This document shows positions 8,573 to 18,100 of a stretch of DNA of 36,965 bases, piece after piece; the first letter of the stretch is position 1; every line of letters begins with the position of its first letter. The stretch comes from an uncultured Methanobrevibacter sp. (lineage in GTDB: Archaea; Methanobacteriota; Methanobacteria; Methanobacteriales; Methanobacteriaceae): the NCBI GenBank assembly GCA_900319985.1, contig ONQL01000027.1, positions 1 to 36,965 of the forward strand, read 5' to 3'. The translations under genes were made by a program, and so were the position numbers. Under the pieces are notes generated by a model. The model was given only the letters and a program-made list of their open reading frames with translations. It had not been told where the DNA came from and did not search any database.

Positions 8573-9475
8573 ATGCCAAGTTGGTGTGTTAATACTATTA
8601 AAATCAGAGGAAAAAGTGAAGACATCTACAAATTTTTTAAAAGGCACATTATAGATTACTCTTTCGATTTCAACACAATTATCCCAGAACCTGAAAATGA
8701 AAGTGAATGTGATGAGCGATTTAAAAGGAATCCTGAAAACAGCATGCTTCAAGTCAGCAAGGGAAGAGAATGGTTTGATTGGTATGAATGGAGAAGATAT
8801 CACTGGGATACCAAATGGAATGCCAAAAAAACTAAATTTGAAAATGTACCTGCTCCAGACAAAAAAATTGAGGACTATAGTGAAACAAGCTGCAAAATCA
8901 TTTTTTACACAGCTTGGAGTTCACCCCGCACCATATTAGATTGGATTCTTGAAAATTATCCTGATTTACATATTGAAATCTATTTATTCTATGAAATGAC
9001 TGGCCAATATCTCTTTTATGGTGAAAATAAAGGTTATGACGACGATGACTATAAATCCATATGGGAATCAGATGAATCACAAGAGCTTGACAAATTTAAT
9101 AAAGAATACAATATAATCAAAAAGAATGACAGAGTTATTGTTTTTAAAGAAGATTGCGACTGGTCTGAAGTAGCAATAGAATCATGTAAAAATATTGTTT
9201 CAGAAAAAAGTGCATGTCAAATAGATAAATTGGAAGATATGCCGGATGCCATACTATATGACTCTCTCAGTGCCCTATTTCCACCACTGTTTCACCGAGA
9301 ACTGCTAAAGTTTGCTGATTCAAATTTAAAAGAAAATGGAAATATGCTATTAAAAGTGGACCTTGAAGAAGCTGAAGAAATTGAAACCATGCTGCAGGAC
9401 AAATTTAGAGAAATTAAAAGATTTGAAGCTCCAAGCCATTACGACTTCTACATTATAGCATTGGGTAAGATTTAA
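8573..9475 (+). CDS. Api92/YubB-like ferredoxin-fold protein with extra C-terminal domain
   Basis: 300 residues from the ATG at 8573, chosen because AAGGTGAT sits just upstream; an in-frame GTG at 8564 overlaps that site. Residues ~1-165 match the ferredoxin-like domain of Api92/YubB proteins: MPSWCVNTIKI at the N-terminus, FDFNTIIPEPE, YHWDTKWNAK and FYTAWSSP. This domain is common on plasmids and phages and has no firm biochemical role. Residues ~180-300 form a second region (LFPPLFHRELLKFADSNLK, then a final HYDFYIIALGKI) that resembles the end of a Rossmann-type methyltransferase, but I see no SAM-binding motif, so this is uncertain. The gene is divergent from mntA-hepT. Confidence 0.65.
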   Translation: MPSWCVNTIKIRGKSEDIYKFFKRHIIDYSFDFNTIIPEPENESECDERFKRNPENSMLQVSKGREWFDWYEWRRYHWDTKWNAKKTKFENVPAPDKKIEDYSETSCKIIFYTAWSSPRTILDWILENYPDLHIEIYLFYEMTGQYLFYGENKGYDDDDYKSIWESDESQELDKFNKEYNIIKKNDRVIVFKEDCDWSEVAIESCKNIVSEKSACQIDKLEDMPDAILYDSLSALFPPLFHRELLKFADSNLKENGNMLLKVDLEEAEEIETMLQDKFREIKRFEAPSHYDFYIIALGKI

Positions 9476-9615
9476 GGAAGAACTCCCAACATTTTAAGTG
9501 CCTTATACAGTGCCAAAATTGAAAATATAATCTTTAATTTCTTTTGATGGAGTTTATGTGCATATTTTGCACCTATTGAAGCTAGATGAACTGAAAAACA
9601 AGCAATCATCCAACT
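9472..9615 (-). pseudogene. TauE/SafE-type permease, C-terminal fragment
   Basis: A 45-codon minus-strand frame opens at ATG 9609 and stops at 9472-9474, overlapping the stop of the convergent gene. It reads SIGAKYAHKLHQKKLKIIFS then LALYKALKML, the typical last two segments of TauE/SafE membrane permeases (G-A-x-x-A-H at a helix boundary). The rest of the roughly 250-residue protein is absent, and a TAA lies just upstream in frame. It is a relic. The interval 9616-9817 shows nothing else I can name. Confidence 0.55.
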
Positions 9616-9817
9616 TTATTAATACTAATTTTCATTAAGAAATTACAAATCAACAGAGTTTTTTAAAGAGTCATAGATTGATGTAGTTAGTATATTTATT
9701 ATATATATCAAGAAAATAATTCCCGAATTTTATAAAATAAGCCAGTATTTATATGGAAAACAAAAGAGTAAAAAAATTAAAATTTAATTACATTTAATTA
9801 CAAAAATAGAAAACTGT

Positions 9818-10102
9818 ATATACTTACAAAAGGTTAATACAATGTTTTATTAATTCTATTTTTCAAAATTCCATAATAATCAGGTTTGCATCTTCCTCAC
9901 GATTAGATCATTTGTAATTTTATTTATATAAAATAAGTAATGGAATTTATGGGAATAGAAAATATTTAATTATTATTAGTTCTAAAAAAGTATTGTAGAG
10001 AGAAAAGTTATACAACTATCACATGAGTTTTCATATAATACCTCAATTATGTTAATTAATAATATTTTACTTTTTTAAATTATATATAATTAATAGCTAC
10101 TT
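9818..10102 (-). repeat. Dispersed ~290-bp repeat, copy 3
   Basis: Nearly collinear with 1681-1972, including the invariant stretches around GTAATGGAATTTATGGGAAT and AACTATCACATGAGTTTTCA. On the minus strand it has the TATA-like box, GAGGT and ATG, but the MKTHVIVV frame ends after eight codons. The conserved tail reads NREEDANLIIMEF stop. Unlike copy 1, no terminase relic follows. Confidence 0.75.
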
Positions 10103-10131
10103 TTTCTTTTCATGAATATTAATTCAATGAT

Positions 10132-10160
10132 TGAAAAATTCATAGGATTTCAACATTGCC
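10132..10160 (+). repeat. 29-bp inverted repeat, left copy
   Basis: This 29-base segment is an exact reverse complement of 12297-12325. It starts TGAAAAATTCATAGG and ends with CATTGCC. The two copies bracket the TatD pseudogene and the MATE gene, 2194 bp outer edge to outer edge. No direct target duplication is visible outside them. Confidence 0.8.
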
Positions 10161-10277
10161 TATATTTAAAGGTGTGACTTCACCAAAATCTAGAATCCTA
10201 TATTTTAAAATATATTATAATTGTATTTATTTCATTTAAAATATGAAAAATTTTTTTATATTGGATAATGTGAGACT

Positions 10278-10763
10278 ATGGAACTTATAGATATTGGATT
10301 AAATTTAATGCACAAATCCAACAATAAAGATGCAAGATATTATAAAAAATGGGGCTAAAGTCAGTGTTGAAAAAGCTATTATAACTGGCTCTAGCATTAA
10401 ATCGAGTATTGAAGCATCTGAGTATGCATCTAAATATCTGGTGTTTTATATTCAACAGCAGGTGTTCATCCTCATGATGCTAAAACTTGTGATGAAAATA
10501 CATTAAGTATTAGAAGATTTAGCAAAAAACGAATCTGTAGTTGCAATTGGTGAATGAGACCTATTCCTCCAGAGAGATTAATGGTTGAAACAGATTGTTC
10601 ATTTCTTATACCTAGAGATTTAAAACCTAAACCTAAAAAACATAGAAACGAACCAAAATATTTACCCCATATTCTAAATAGAATAGCTTATGAAATGGAT
10701 ATTGATAGTAAGATACTTGCAATTAAGGTTACTAAAAACACTAAAGAATTTTTTAATATTTAA
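10278..10763 (+). pseudogene. tatD: TatD-family DNase pseudogene
   Basis: The ATG at 10278 starts MELIDIGLNLMHKS, the TatD N-terminus. Frameshifts follow, but VSVEKAIITGSSIKSSIEAS, YSTAGVHPHDAKTCDENT (TatD metal motif GxHPHD) and ESVVAIGE can be read in turn. The sequence then jumps to PPERLMVETDCSFLIPRDLK and RNEPKYLPHILNRIA, the TatD C-terminal signature (E-T-D, RNEP), ending NTKEFFNI. The central ~80-100 residues are deleted at the junction near 10550. TatD proteins are metal-dependent 3'-5' DNases; this copy cannot be functional. A TATA-like TATATTTAAA lies at 10161-10170. Confidence 0.8.
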
Positions 10764-10836
10764 TATTAAATTAATTCTATAATTTGTCAAAAAGATAAAA
10801 TAAATTTTAAATTAAAATTACTTATGGGACCTTTTT

Positions 10837-12216
10837 TCATGAATATATTCTTTTAAATGTTTTTTTTTCTAATTTGTTAATAATAAATACTTTAGCCCAT
10901 ACATATCCAACTATTGAACCTAAGAAACTTCCTAATATTAAACCTACATATATTCCATTTAAACCCCATCCTAATATAAAACAGAATAAATATATACATA
11001 CTAACTCTAGTAAAAATGACTTTATAATAGTGAGGATTAAACTATATAATCCTTTACCAATTGCTTGAAATAGTGCAGATGACATTATTCCATGAGGAAT
11101 AACTATAACATATAAACTTAATATACATAGTGTTGATGCAATTTGAGGTGTTAATCCTGCACTTTCACTGGAATAACTAAAGATAGTTGCAATATATGGT
11201 GCAAATATAACCATTAAAATTGCTGCTACTATTGCTAATAGAAAACCTATTCTAATAGAAAAAGAATGTGCAATTCTTAGGTTTTCAAAATTCTTAGCAC
11301 CATAAGCAACACCGGCAACTGTTAAAAGTGCTATTGATATAGCATTTAATGGTATAGTTGTAAATTGAACTATTTGCATTGAAGATGTAAATACTGCTAC
11401 TGATACATGATTAGACACTTGTATAATAAAAAAATTTAATAATAAAGTTAATGCTGAAACTATTGTTGTTTCTAAGGTATCAGGGATTGCGAGACTAATA
11501 ATTTCTTTTATAATATTTAAATCTAATTTGAAATCTTTATATGTTAATTCAAGATAGTTGTCCTTTTTAATCCATACCCAATAAGCCATTAGGGCACATG
11601 AAATTAAAGCGGATATTACTGTTGCTATTGCAGCACCTTTCATTCCTAAGTTAAAGGTATAAATAAAAATAGGATCTAATATTATATCTAAAATTCCACC
11701 TAAAAAAACTGCTAGTGTTGCTCTTTTTACATTACCTTCAGCTCTAAAAAAAGATGCTCCTATACTTGAGTATATAAAGACAAATAAGAATAAAAATATA
11801 ATATGAATATAATCCATTGCATAGCTTAGAACATTTCCTGCCCCTATCCATATTAAAATAGGTTTTGCATATAACAGAATTAATAAAGCAGGGATAATAG
11901 ATAATACTCCTCCTAATAATATTGCATGGAGACCTATATTATTTGCATGATTATGGTCATTAGCACCAATACTTATAGAAATTAAAGAACTTGCACCTGC
12001 ACCTATCCCGTTTCCAATACTTAATACAAGCATATATATTGGTCCTACAAATGCAATTGCAGAAAGTGCATCAGGGCCTAAACCAGCTACCCAGATAGTA
12101 TCTACTAAATTATACATGAATACCATAATCAATGTCATGAAAATAGGCATACTCAATTTTAGTATAGCTTTTTTAGGTTCTCCGGTTATTAATTCAATAT
12201 TTTCATTATCCGTCAT
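10837..12216 (-). CDS. MATE family multidrug/peptide exporter
   Basis: 459 residues, ATG at 12216 with AAAGGGAA upstream. The protein has about 12 hydrophobic segments in two related halves, the MATE topology, and the N-terminal family pattern MVFMYNLVDTIWVAGLGPDA followed by ALSAIAFVGPI. Length is typical (450-480). MATE proteins export drugs or metabolites in exchange for H+ or Na+. It is transcribed in the same direction as the NRPS and lies 394 bp downstream of it. A MatE gene next to an NRPS has been reported in M. ruminantium M1, so export of the peptide product is a reasonable inference. The 29-bp inverted repeat between it and the NRPS argues against a simple operon. Confidence 0.9.
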   Translation of the reverse strand: MTDNENIELITGEPKKAILKLSMPIFMTLIMVFMYNLVDTIWVAGLGPDALSAIAFVGPIYMLVLSIGNGIGAGASSLISISIGANDHNHANNIGLHAILLGGVLSIIPALLILLYAKPILIWIGAGNVLSYAMDYIHIIFLFLFVFIYSSIGASFFRAEGNVKRATLAVFLGGILDIILDPIFIYTFNLGMKGAAIATVISALISCALMAYWVWIKKDNYLELTYKDFKLDLNIIKEIISLAIPDTLETTIVSALTLLLNFFIIQVSNHVSVAVFTSSMQIVQFTTIPLNAISIALLTVAGVAYGAKNFENLRIAHSFSIRIGFLLAIVAAILMVIFAPYIATIFSYSSESAGLTPQIASTLCILSLYVIVIPHGIMSSALFQAIGKGLYSLILTIIKSFLLELVCIYLFCFILGWGLNGIYVGLILGSFLGSIVGYVWAKVFIINKLEKKTFKRIYS

Positions 12217-12610
12217 TTCCCTTTAAAACCTATTGTTTATAATTTTAAATATTTTATATATTACTATATGTATATTTAATTTTATTTAAAATAAATGGCA
12301 ATGTTGAAATCCTATGAATTTTTCATTTGAAATTGCACATCGATTGATTTTTTCAATGTAAAATTAGTATTTTTCATTAATTAAACTTATTTTTATTTCA
12401 TTTTATTACAGTTGAAATAATACTTTGATATTTTTTAAAATAAGTTATAATAAGTTATTTATAGTAAAATGGAGAATATTTATATATATGAACACCGAAA
12501 ACAAACATTTTTCAGTTATATTATGGGTGATTCACTACAAAAAATTTTAAAGAAAAATACCTGACATCAATTTATTAAGTGACTATTTATTCCAAAAGTT
12601 TACTAATTAA
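12217..12610. other. Gap between MATE and NRPS
   Basis: 394 bp, strongly AT-rich. It contains the right copy of the 29-bp inverted repeat. Two tiny plus-strand frames (starting about 12490 and 12522; 20 and 13 codons) have no supporting features. I see no other gene. Confidence 0.5.
12297..12325 (-). repeat. 29-bp inverted repeat, right copy
   Basis: Exact reverse complement of 10132-10160, beginning GGCAATGTTGAAATCC. Similarity stops abruptly at both ends of the 29 bases, as expected for transposon termini rather than extended homology. Confidence 0.8.
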
Positions 12611-15106
12611 CTATATATTAAAATAATCGGATATTTTAGCCACATCCTTAGATATAATATCTTCATGTGTAGAATCAATAAAAATAAAATCATAATTATT
12701 ATCTGAAATCTTCTTTAAATCATCCTCTCTTTCACTAGATGTGGCTAAATATCTAATATGGGAATTAATTTTCGGAACATTGAAATCCCAAACAGAATTA
12801 ATCATCATTACTTCAATCACCTTCTCTTTAAAATCAGAAAGATAATAATTCTCCATATCAGACATTAAATTTCGCTTATTAAAATCATCATCTACATTTT
12901 TACAAACATCTTCCCTCACAGGAAGGACATTACTAGAAAAATTTAAACTACCATCAATAAGTATACACTCCCCAACATCCTTAAATTTTTCTAATTTTTC
13001 TATAAGTAAGGATGCATAAATACAACCTGAAGAATATCCAACAATAATGTCTCCGTCCTGGAACAAATCCTTAATAGCATTATAATAATAATCCAACAAA
13101 TTACTACAATTATTATCAATATTCTTAATCTCATCAACAGACAAATCATACTTAAAATCATCAATAGCATAAATATTACCATCAAAATCAATAACATTAA
13201 TCAAATCAGAAAATGTAAAAGACAAACCCCCAATAGGAGGAATTAAAAACATATTTCTCTTTTTATTACCTTCTTTAATTAAGTTAAAACCATATTGATA
13301 ATCCTCAATAATAATTTGATTCCTAATAATACTTTGTGCAATTTTATAAGGGGTTTTAAGATTCAAAATATCTTTAATACTTAAATCCATATCATCTAAT
13401 AAAGACAAAATCTTAATAGCAGATAAAGAATCACCACCAAGACGAATAAAATCATCATAAACACTAATATTCTCCCAATCAAACACTTTTTCAAATGCAC
13501 TAACAATTCTTTCTTCAATTTTATTAACGGGAGCAACATACTCAACATGTAAAAGATCTAAATCAATATCAGGCAAAGCACCTTTATCAACCTTACCATT
13601 AACAGTCAAAGGAATAACATCCAACTCAACTACATAAGATGGAACCATATAATCAGGTTTATGCTTACTTACATAGTCACGAACAGTATCTAATAATTTC
13701 ATATTGTCCAAATCAACATTTGAAACTACATATGCTATTAACTCATTATTACCTTTATTATCGACTGTTTGAACAGTAACATCTTCCACACATTTTACCT
13801 CACGAATTACAGCTTCAATTTCAGATAATTCTACACGATTACCGCGTATTTTAACTTGATTATCACGACGACCCACAAAACCAAGACTACCATCAGGTAA
13901 AAAACGGACCATATCTCCAGTACGATACAAAACACCATAATCCTCATCATCAAAAGGATTATCAACAAAAGCATGACTTGTTTCCCCATCACGATTCAAA
14001 TAACCATCTGCAAGCTGATAACCTGCAATATATAATTCACCAACAGCACCCACTGGAACACGCCTTAAATCATCATCCAAATCATAGATCTTAATATTAG
14101 AATTAACAAAACCTACAGAAGAAGAATCCAATTTATCAGAATTATCAATAGAACAAACAAAAGCAAATGACTCAGTTGGACCATAACTTTCAATTAATCT
14201 ATAATTTTCAGGACTGGTAAAATCACCTAACTTCTCACCACCAACAAGCAAAACATCCAAAGAAGTCTCATCAACACTCTCCACAAACAACTTACCCACC
14301 TGAGTAGTAATAGCAACATGAGAAACATCATGAGCAATAAAATACTCATTTAACTTCAACATATCCAATTTAACATCATCAGGTATAATTGCCAAACACG
14401 CACCAGCACATATAACTACACTAATAATGAAATTACCTGCATCAAAACCAATAGCAGGGAATAAACCATAAACATCCCCTTCATCCAAATTATAATCATT
14501 AATATAATTTTCACAAACATTAATTAAAGATTTACATGTGATCTTAACAGCTTTAGGAACACCAGTAGTACCACTAGTATACAAAATACAAGCTAAATCA
14601 CCATAAACAACAGGCAAACTATCCAAACAGCCAAAACTCTCATTAACTATATCAGAAATGTTCAAAATATTCCTTTTTGTTAAATCATTGACCCTATTAT
14701 AAGTTTCATCACTAACAATAACAACACGACTATCAGTATCCTCTAACATAAATTTAATACGTTCATCAGGAAGTTTATCATCTAAAGGAACATAAACACC
14801 ACCATATGATAAAATACTTAAAACACAGAACATATATAACTCAGATCTCTCAACCATAAATGCAACCTTATCCTGTGCCTCAACACCCAATGCCTTCAAA
14901 TATGAAGCAATCTTATTAGCAATAAAAGCACCTTCTGCGTAAGTATAAGATCTATCTTCATAAGATACAAGCATATTATCAGGATACCTTGAAAGATTAT
15001 CATTAAACGCCTCTAAAACATCAGCATAATCCAAATCATAGCAAGTATCATTATAACTATCCAAAAGCAAAACATCATCATTAGAAATATAACTAATATC
15101 ACCCAA
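12611..15106 (-). CDS. NRPS final module A-T-TE, separated by an in-frame TAG
   Basis: 831 residues counted from a TTG at 15106, but the frame is the same as that of the large NRPS upstream and is open back to the TAG at 15173-15175. The 22 codons in between (DTAERFVNVFKEILIQFL...) complete a condensation-domain tail, so this is the 3' part of one gene. Domains: adenylation (~25-520; ILYTSGTTGVPKA, FDAGN, YRTGD, NGKVDK), carrier protein (FIRLGGDSLSA, phosphopantetheine Ser) and thioesterase (~617-831) with GYSSG (S692), D718 and H814. The module would activate the last residue, accept the peptide from the upstream C domain and release it. Pocket residues read by eye are D-A-F-T-L-G-S-A-F; I assign no substrate. 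No ribosome binding site is evident at the TTG. Confidence 0.85.
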   Translation of the reverse strand: MGDISYISNDDVLLLDSYNDTCYDLDYADVLEAFNDNLSRYPDNMLVSYEDRSYTYAEGAFIANKIASYLKALGVEAQDKVAFMVERSELYMFCVLSILSYGGVYVPLDDKLPDERIKFMLEDTDSRVVIVSDETYNRVNDLTKRNILNISDIVNESFGCLDSLPVVYGDLACILYTSGTTGVPKAVKITCKSLINVCENYINDYNLDEGDVYGLFPAIGFDAGNFIISVVICAGACLAIIPDDVKLDMLKLNEYFIAHDVSHVAITTQVGKLFVESVDETSLDVLLVGGEKLGDFTSPENYRLIESYGPTESFAFVCSIDNSDKLDSSSVGFVNSNIKIYDLDDDLRRVPVGAVGELYIAGYQLADGYLNRDGETSHAFVDNPFDDEDYGVLYRTGDMVRFLPDGSLGFVGRRDNQVKIRGNRVELSEIEAVIREVKCVEDVTVQTVDNKGNNELIAYVVSNVDLDNMKLLDTVRDYVSKHKPDYMVPSYVVELDVIPLTVNGKVDKGALPDIDLDLLHVEYVAPVNKIEERIVSAFEKVFDWENISVYDDFIRLGGDSLSAIKILSLLDDMDLSIKDILNLKTPYKIAQSIIRNQIIIEDYQYGFNLIKEGNKKRNMFLIPPIGGLSFTFSDLINVIDFDGNIYAIDDFKYDLSVDEIKNIDNNCSNLLDYYYNAIKDLFQDGDIIVGYSSGCIYASLLIEKLEKFKDVGECILIDGSLNFSSNVLPVREDVCKNVDDDFNKRNLMSDMENYYLSDFKEKVIEVMMINSVWDFNVPKINSHIRYLATSSEREDDLKKISDNNYDFIFIDSTHEDIISKDVAKISDYFNI

Positions 15107-15172
15107 GGTGTTTTTATCTAAAAATTGAATTAAAATTTCTTTAAATACATTAACAAAACGTTCAGCAGTATC

Positions 15173-15175
15173 CTA
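15173..15175 (-). other. In-frame amber codon inside the NRPS gene
   Basis: Reads TAG on the coding strand between AGT (Ser) and GAT (Asp). Aligned with the same point of the internal C domain (DKFSNTFIETF against DNIS*DTAERF), the TAG occupies exactly one residue position and no indel is needed. The 853 codons after it have no further stop. Confidence 0.9.
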
Positions 15176-18100
15176 ACTAATATTATCCAAATGATCCAAA
15201 CTAACAAGAAAACCATCATCCAAATCATTAACTACACATAACAATTCAGAAACACTATCAGCATCATCACTAAAGATAATCTCATCACCAACATCAGTAG
15301 TGTCATTCAAATCATAATTATACTCAAAACCAACACTATTAGACAAACCAAAATCATTAGCAAGCAAGCGGAAAGGATAAACACTATTCTCCATAGCCTC
15401 TAAAACCAAATCAGAAACACCAGATAAAAAATCACTAACTGATTTATTACTACAGTCAACAAGAACCGGAATAGTACGGATAAACATACCTAAGGCATCT
15501 TGAGTATAATCTTCATGACGACCATTTTCAGTAAAATTATAATAAACCTTATCCCCACCAGTAAAACGTGAATAAGTATAAGCAAAAACAGCATTCAAGA
15601 AACTACTAACAGTAATACCATTATCATGAACAAAAGACATTACATCATCACGAATACCACGAATAGGAAGACTAACACTACCTACACTACCATCAATATC
15701 ATCCAATAAAGAATATACATCATCAATATCAGCAAACATTTCCCTAAAGAAATCATAAGCAGTATTATAATCTGGTCTAAACTGTGATTCAAAAGAATCA
15801 TGACTTGCATAAATAAAACCTAAATCAACATCTTCATCTAATTTGCCATTTAAAGCAAGGTCTAATTCTCTATTGATAATAGTACGTGAAGTAGCATCAC
15901 TAATCATATGATGCATATCATAAACAATAAACATATCGTCTTCATTATCTACAATAAAGAAACGAGCCAAAGATTTACTTAAATCAAAAGGCTTAATCAA
16001 TTTAGAATAATCATTCACATCAGTAAGCATAATTTCTGGATAACTATCACAGATCAATAATGGTAGATTATCGGATTCTATAACACGTCCTTTTAAAATA
16101 GGGTGTTTATCAATCAAAGTATGAATTGCACTTCTGATTTCATCTACTGAAAAAGTATTATCACATTCATAAATACCTGCAACAGAATAAGCAGTATCTT
16201 TTTCATGAACCTTCTCATCTAGATAAACACCTAACTGAGATTCAGATAAACAACAAACAATATCATCAAATCTATAATTAGCAATGAACCTTAACTCTTC
16301 TTTAATATTATCAAAGAAAATATCAATTTTATCTGCTAAATAGGTATCTTCAGCATAATCGCCCTCAATAACATAAGAATCATCAACACAGGAAACATTA
16401 AATGTAACACCATATGATTCAAAATCTAATCCACCAATAGTACTATTATCATTATTTTCAGATAGATAATGATTAACCGATTTAAACAATTCATTTTTAA
16501 ATTCAAATTCTGTGCTTAAGAAATTAAATGTCACTGGACAATGCTTAAATTCTAATTCTTTAGTAGTATATATTAAAGAAGCGTAATTCAAACCTAAATT
16601 ATCAACATCATTCCATGCTCTTTTAAGATTATAAACATCATTCATTAAAGAAACATTGTCATATTCATTATTTACTTTAACATGTACTGGATATTGGCTT
16701 GTAAACCACCCGATAGTCCTATTAAGATTGGCAATAGTATCATCACGACCATGAGACTCACGATTAAATATAATGTCTTCACCATAGGTCTTTTTATATG
16801 CTCGACTAATTGCTAAAGCCAAATATTCCTCTTCTGACAACATCAATAAATTATCTACATCATACTCATTGTCAACATTAAAAGTAAAAATATTAAATTG
16901 GCCCTTAATAAGTGAATCATCTAATAAATCATTTAAATTAATCCAATTCTGCTTTTCATTATCAGAAATATTATCAACTAAACTTTTAACATCATCAACC
17001 CATAATTTAAAAGGATAAGGTCTTAAAAGATCAACACTTTCATTTTTAAGTAATTTATAATAAATATGTGTCAATTCTGTAAGTAGAATATTCCAGCTTA
17101 CTCCATCAACAATCAAGTGATGGATAACTAACATGAGGTAATTTTCATCATTATAATGAATCAAATTAACATCTATTAGTTTATTTTTCACATTAATGGA
17201 TTTTGTTGATTTTACAAAAATCTTCCATAGATGTTCATCTAAATTATCCCCTATTATATGCTCATTAATACTACATATACGTGTATTTAAAGGTCGAATT
17301 TCTTGAATTACATTATCCTCTTCAAATCTATAAACGGCACGCAACATATCATGAATATTTGTTAATTCATCTAAAGATTTCTGTAAAATATCCACATCCA
17401 CATCTACATTAAACTTCAAAACAAACTGCTGAGTATAATTATTCATGTTAACTTGATCAAAGAAATAACTTTGAATAGGAAGTAAATCAATACTGCCTTC
17501 AATAGCATCATAGGATGTAAGTTCAATGTTTTCAGTGATATGCTGTGCTATTAAATAAGGAGTTTTATAATTCAATATATCCCTAGCACTACAAGAAATA
17601 CCATTCCTTTCAAGTAATGAAACAACGCGAATGGCGGTAATAGAATCACCACCAAAACGAACAAAATCATCATATAAACCAAGACTTTTCTGATTAAACA
17701 CATCCTTAAAAACATCTATTATTGTCTTTTCAGTTTCATTTGTAGGAGCAACATACTCCACACTCAAAGAACTAATATCAACTTCAGGCAAGGCACGTTT
17801 ATCTACTTTACCATTAACATTCAATGGAATTTCATCCAATGTAATTACATATAAAGGCACCATATAATCCGGTTTTCGAGTACCTACGTACTCACAAATA
17901 ACATCTGCCAATTCTTTACCTTCCAATTCACTAGATACTACAACATATGCTACTAGTTCATTATTTCCCATATTATTAATTGTTTGAACAGTAACGCCCT
18001 CTACAATATCACAATTTCTGATTACTGATTCCACTTCAGTAAGCTCTACACGGTTTCCTCTGATTTTAACCTGACTGTCCTGACGACCGACAATAGCTAG

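Noticed and set aside
10874..11068. 64-codon plus-strand frame over the MATE gene
   Set aside because: Antisense to a well-supported transporter, no ribosome binding site.
12480..12570. Tiny plus-strand frames after a TATATAT string
   Set aside because: 13-20 codons, no ribosome binding site, and located in the 3' region of the opposite-strand NRPS.
13000..13197. 65-codon minus-strand frame inside the thioesterase region
   Set aside because: Shadow of the NRPS in another frame; its Leu/Ile/Met-rich composition comes from AT-rich codons.
15173..15175. TAG as a pyrrolysine codon
   Set aside because: Not called, because Methanobrevibacter is not known to carry the Pyl system and no pyl genes are in the window. 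It is kept only as something to check in the finding on the TAG.
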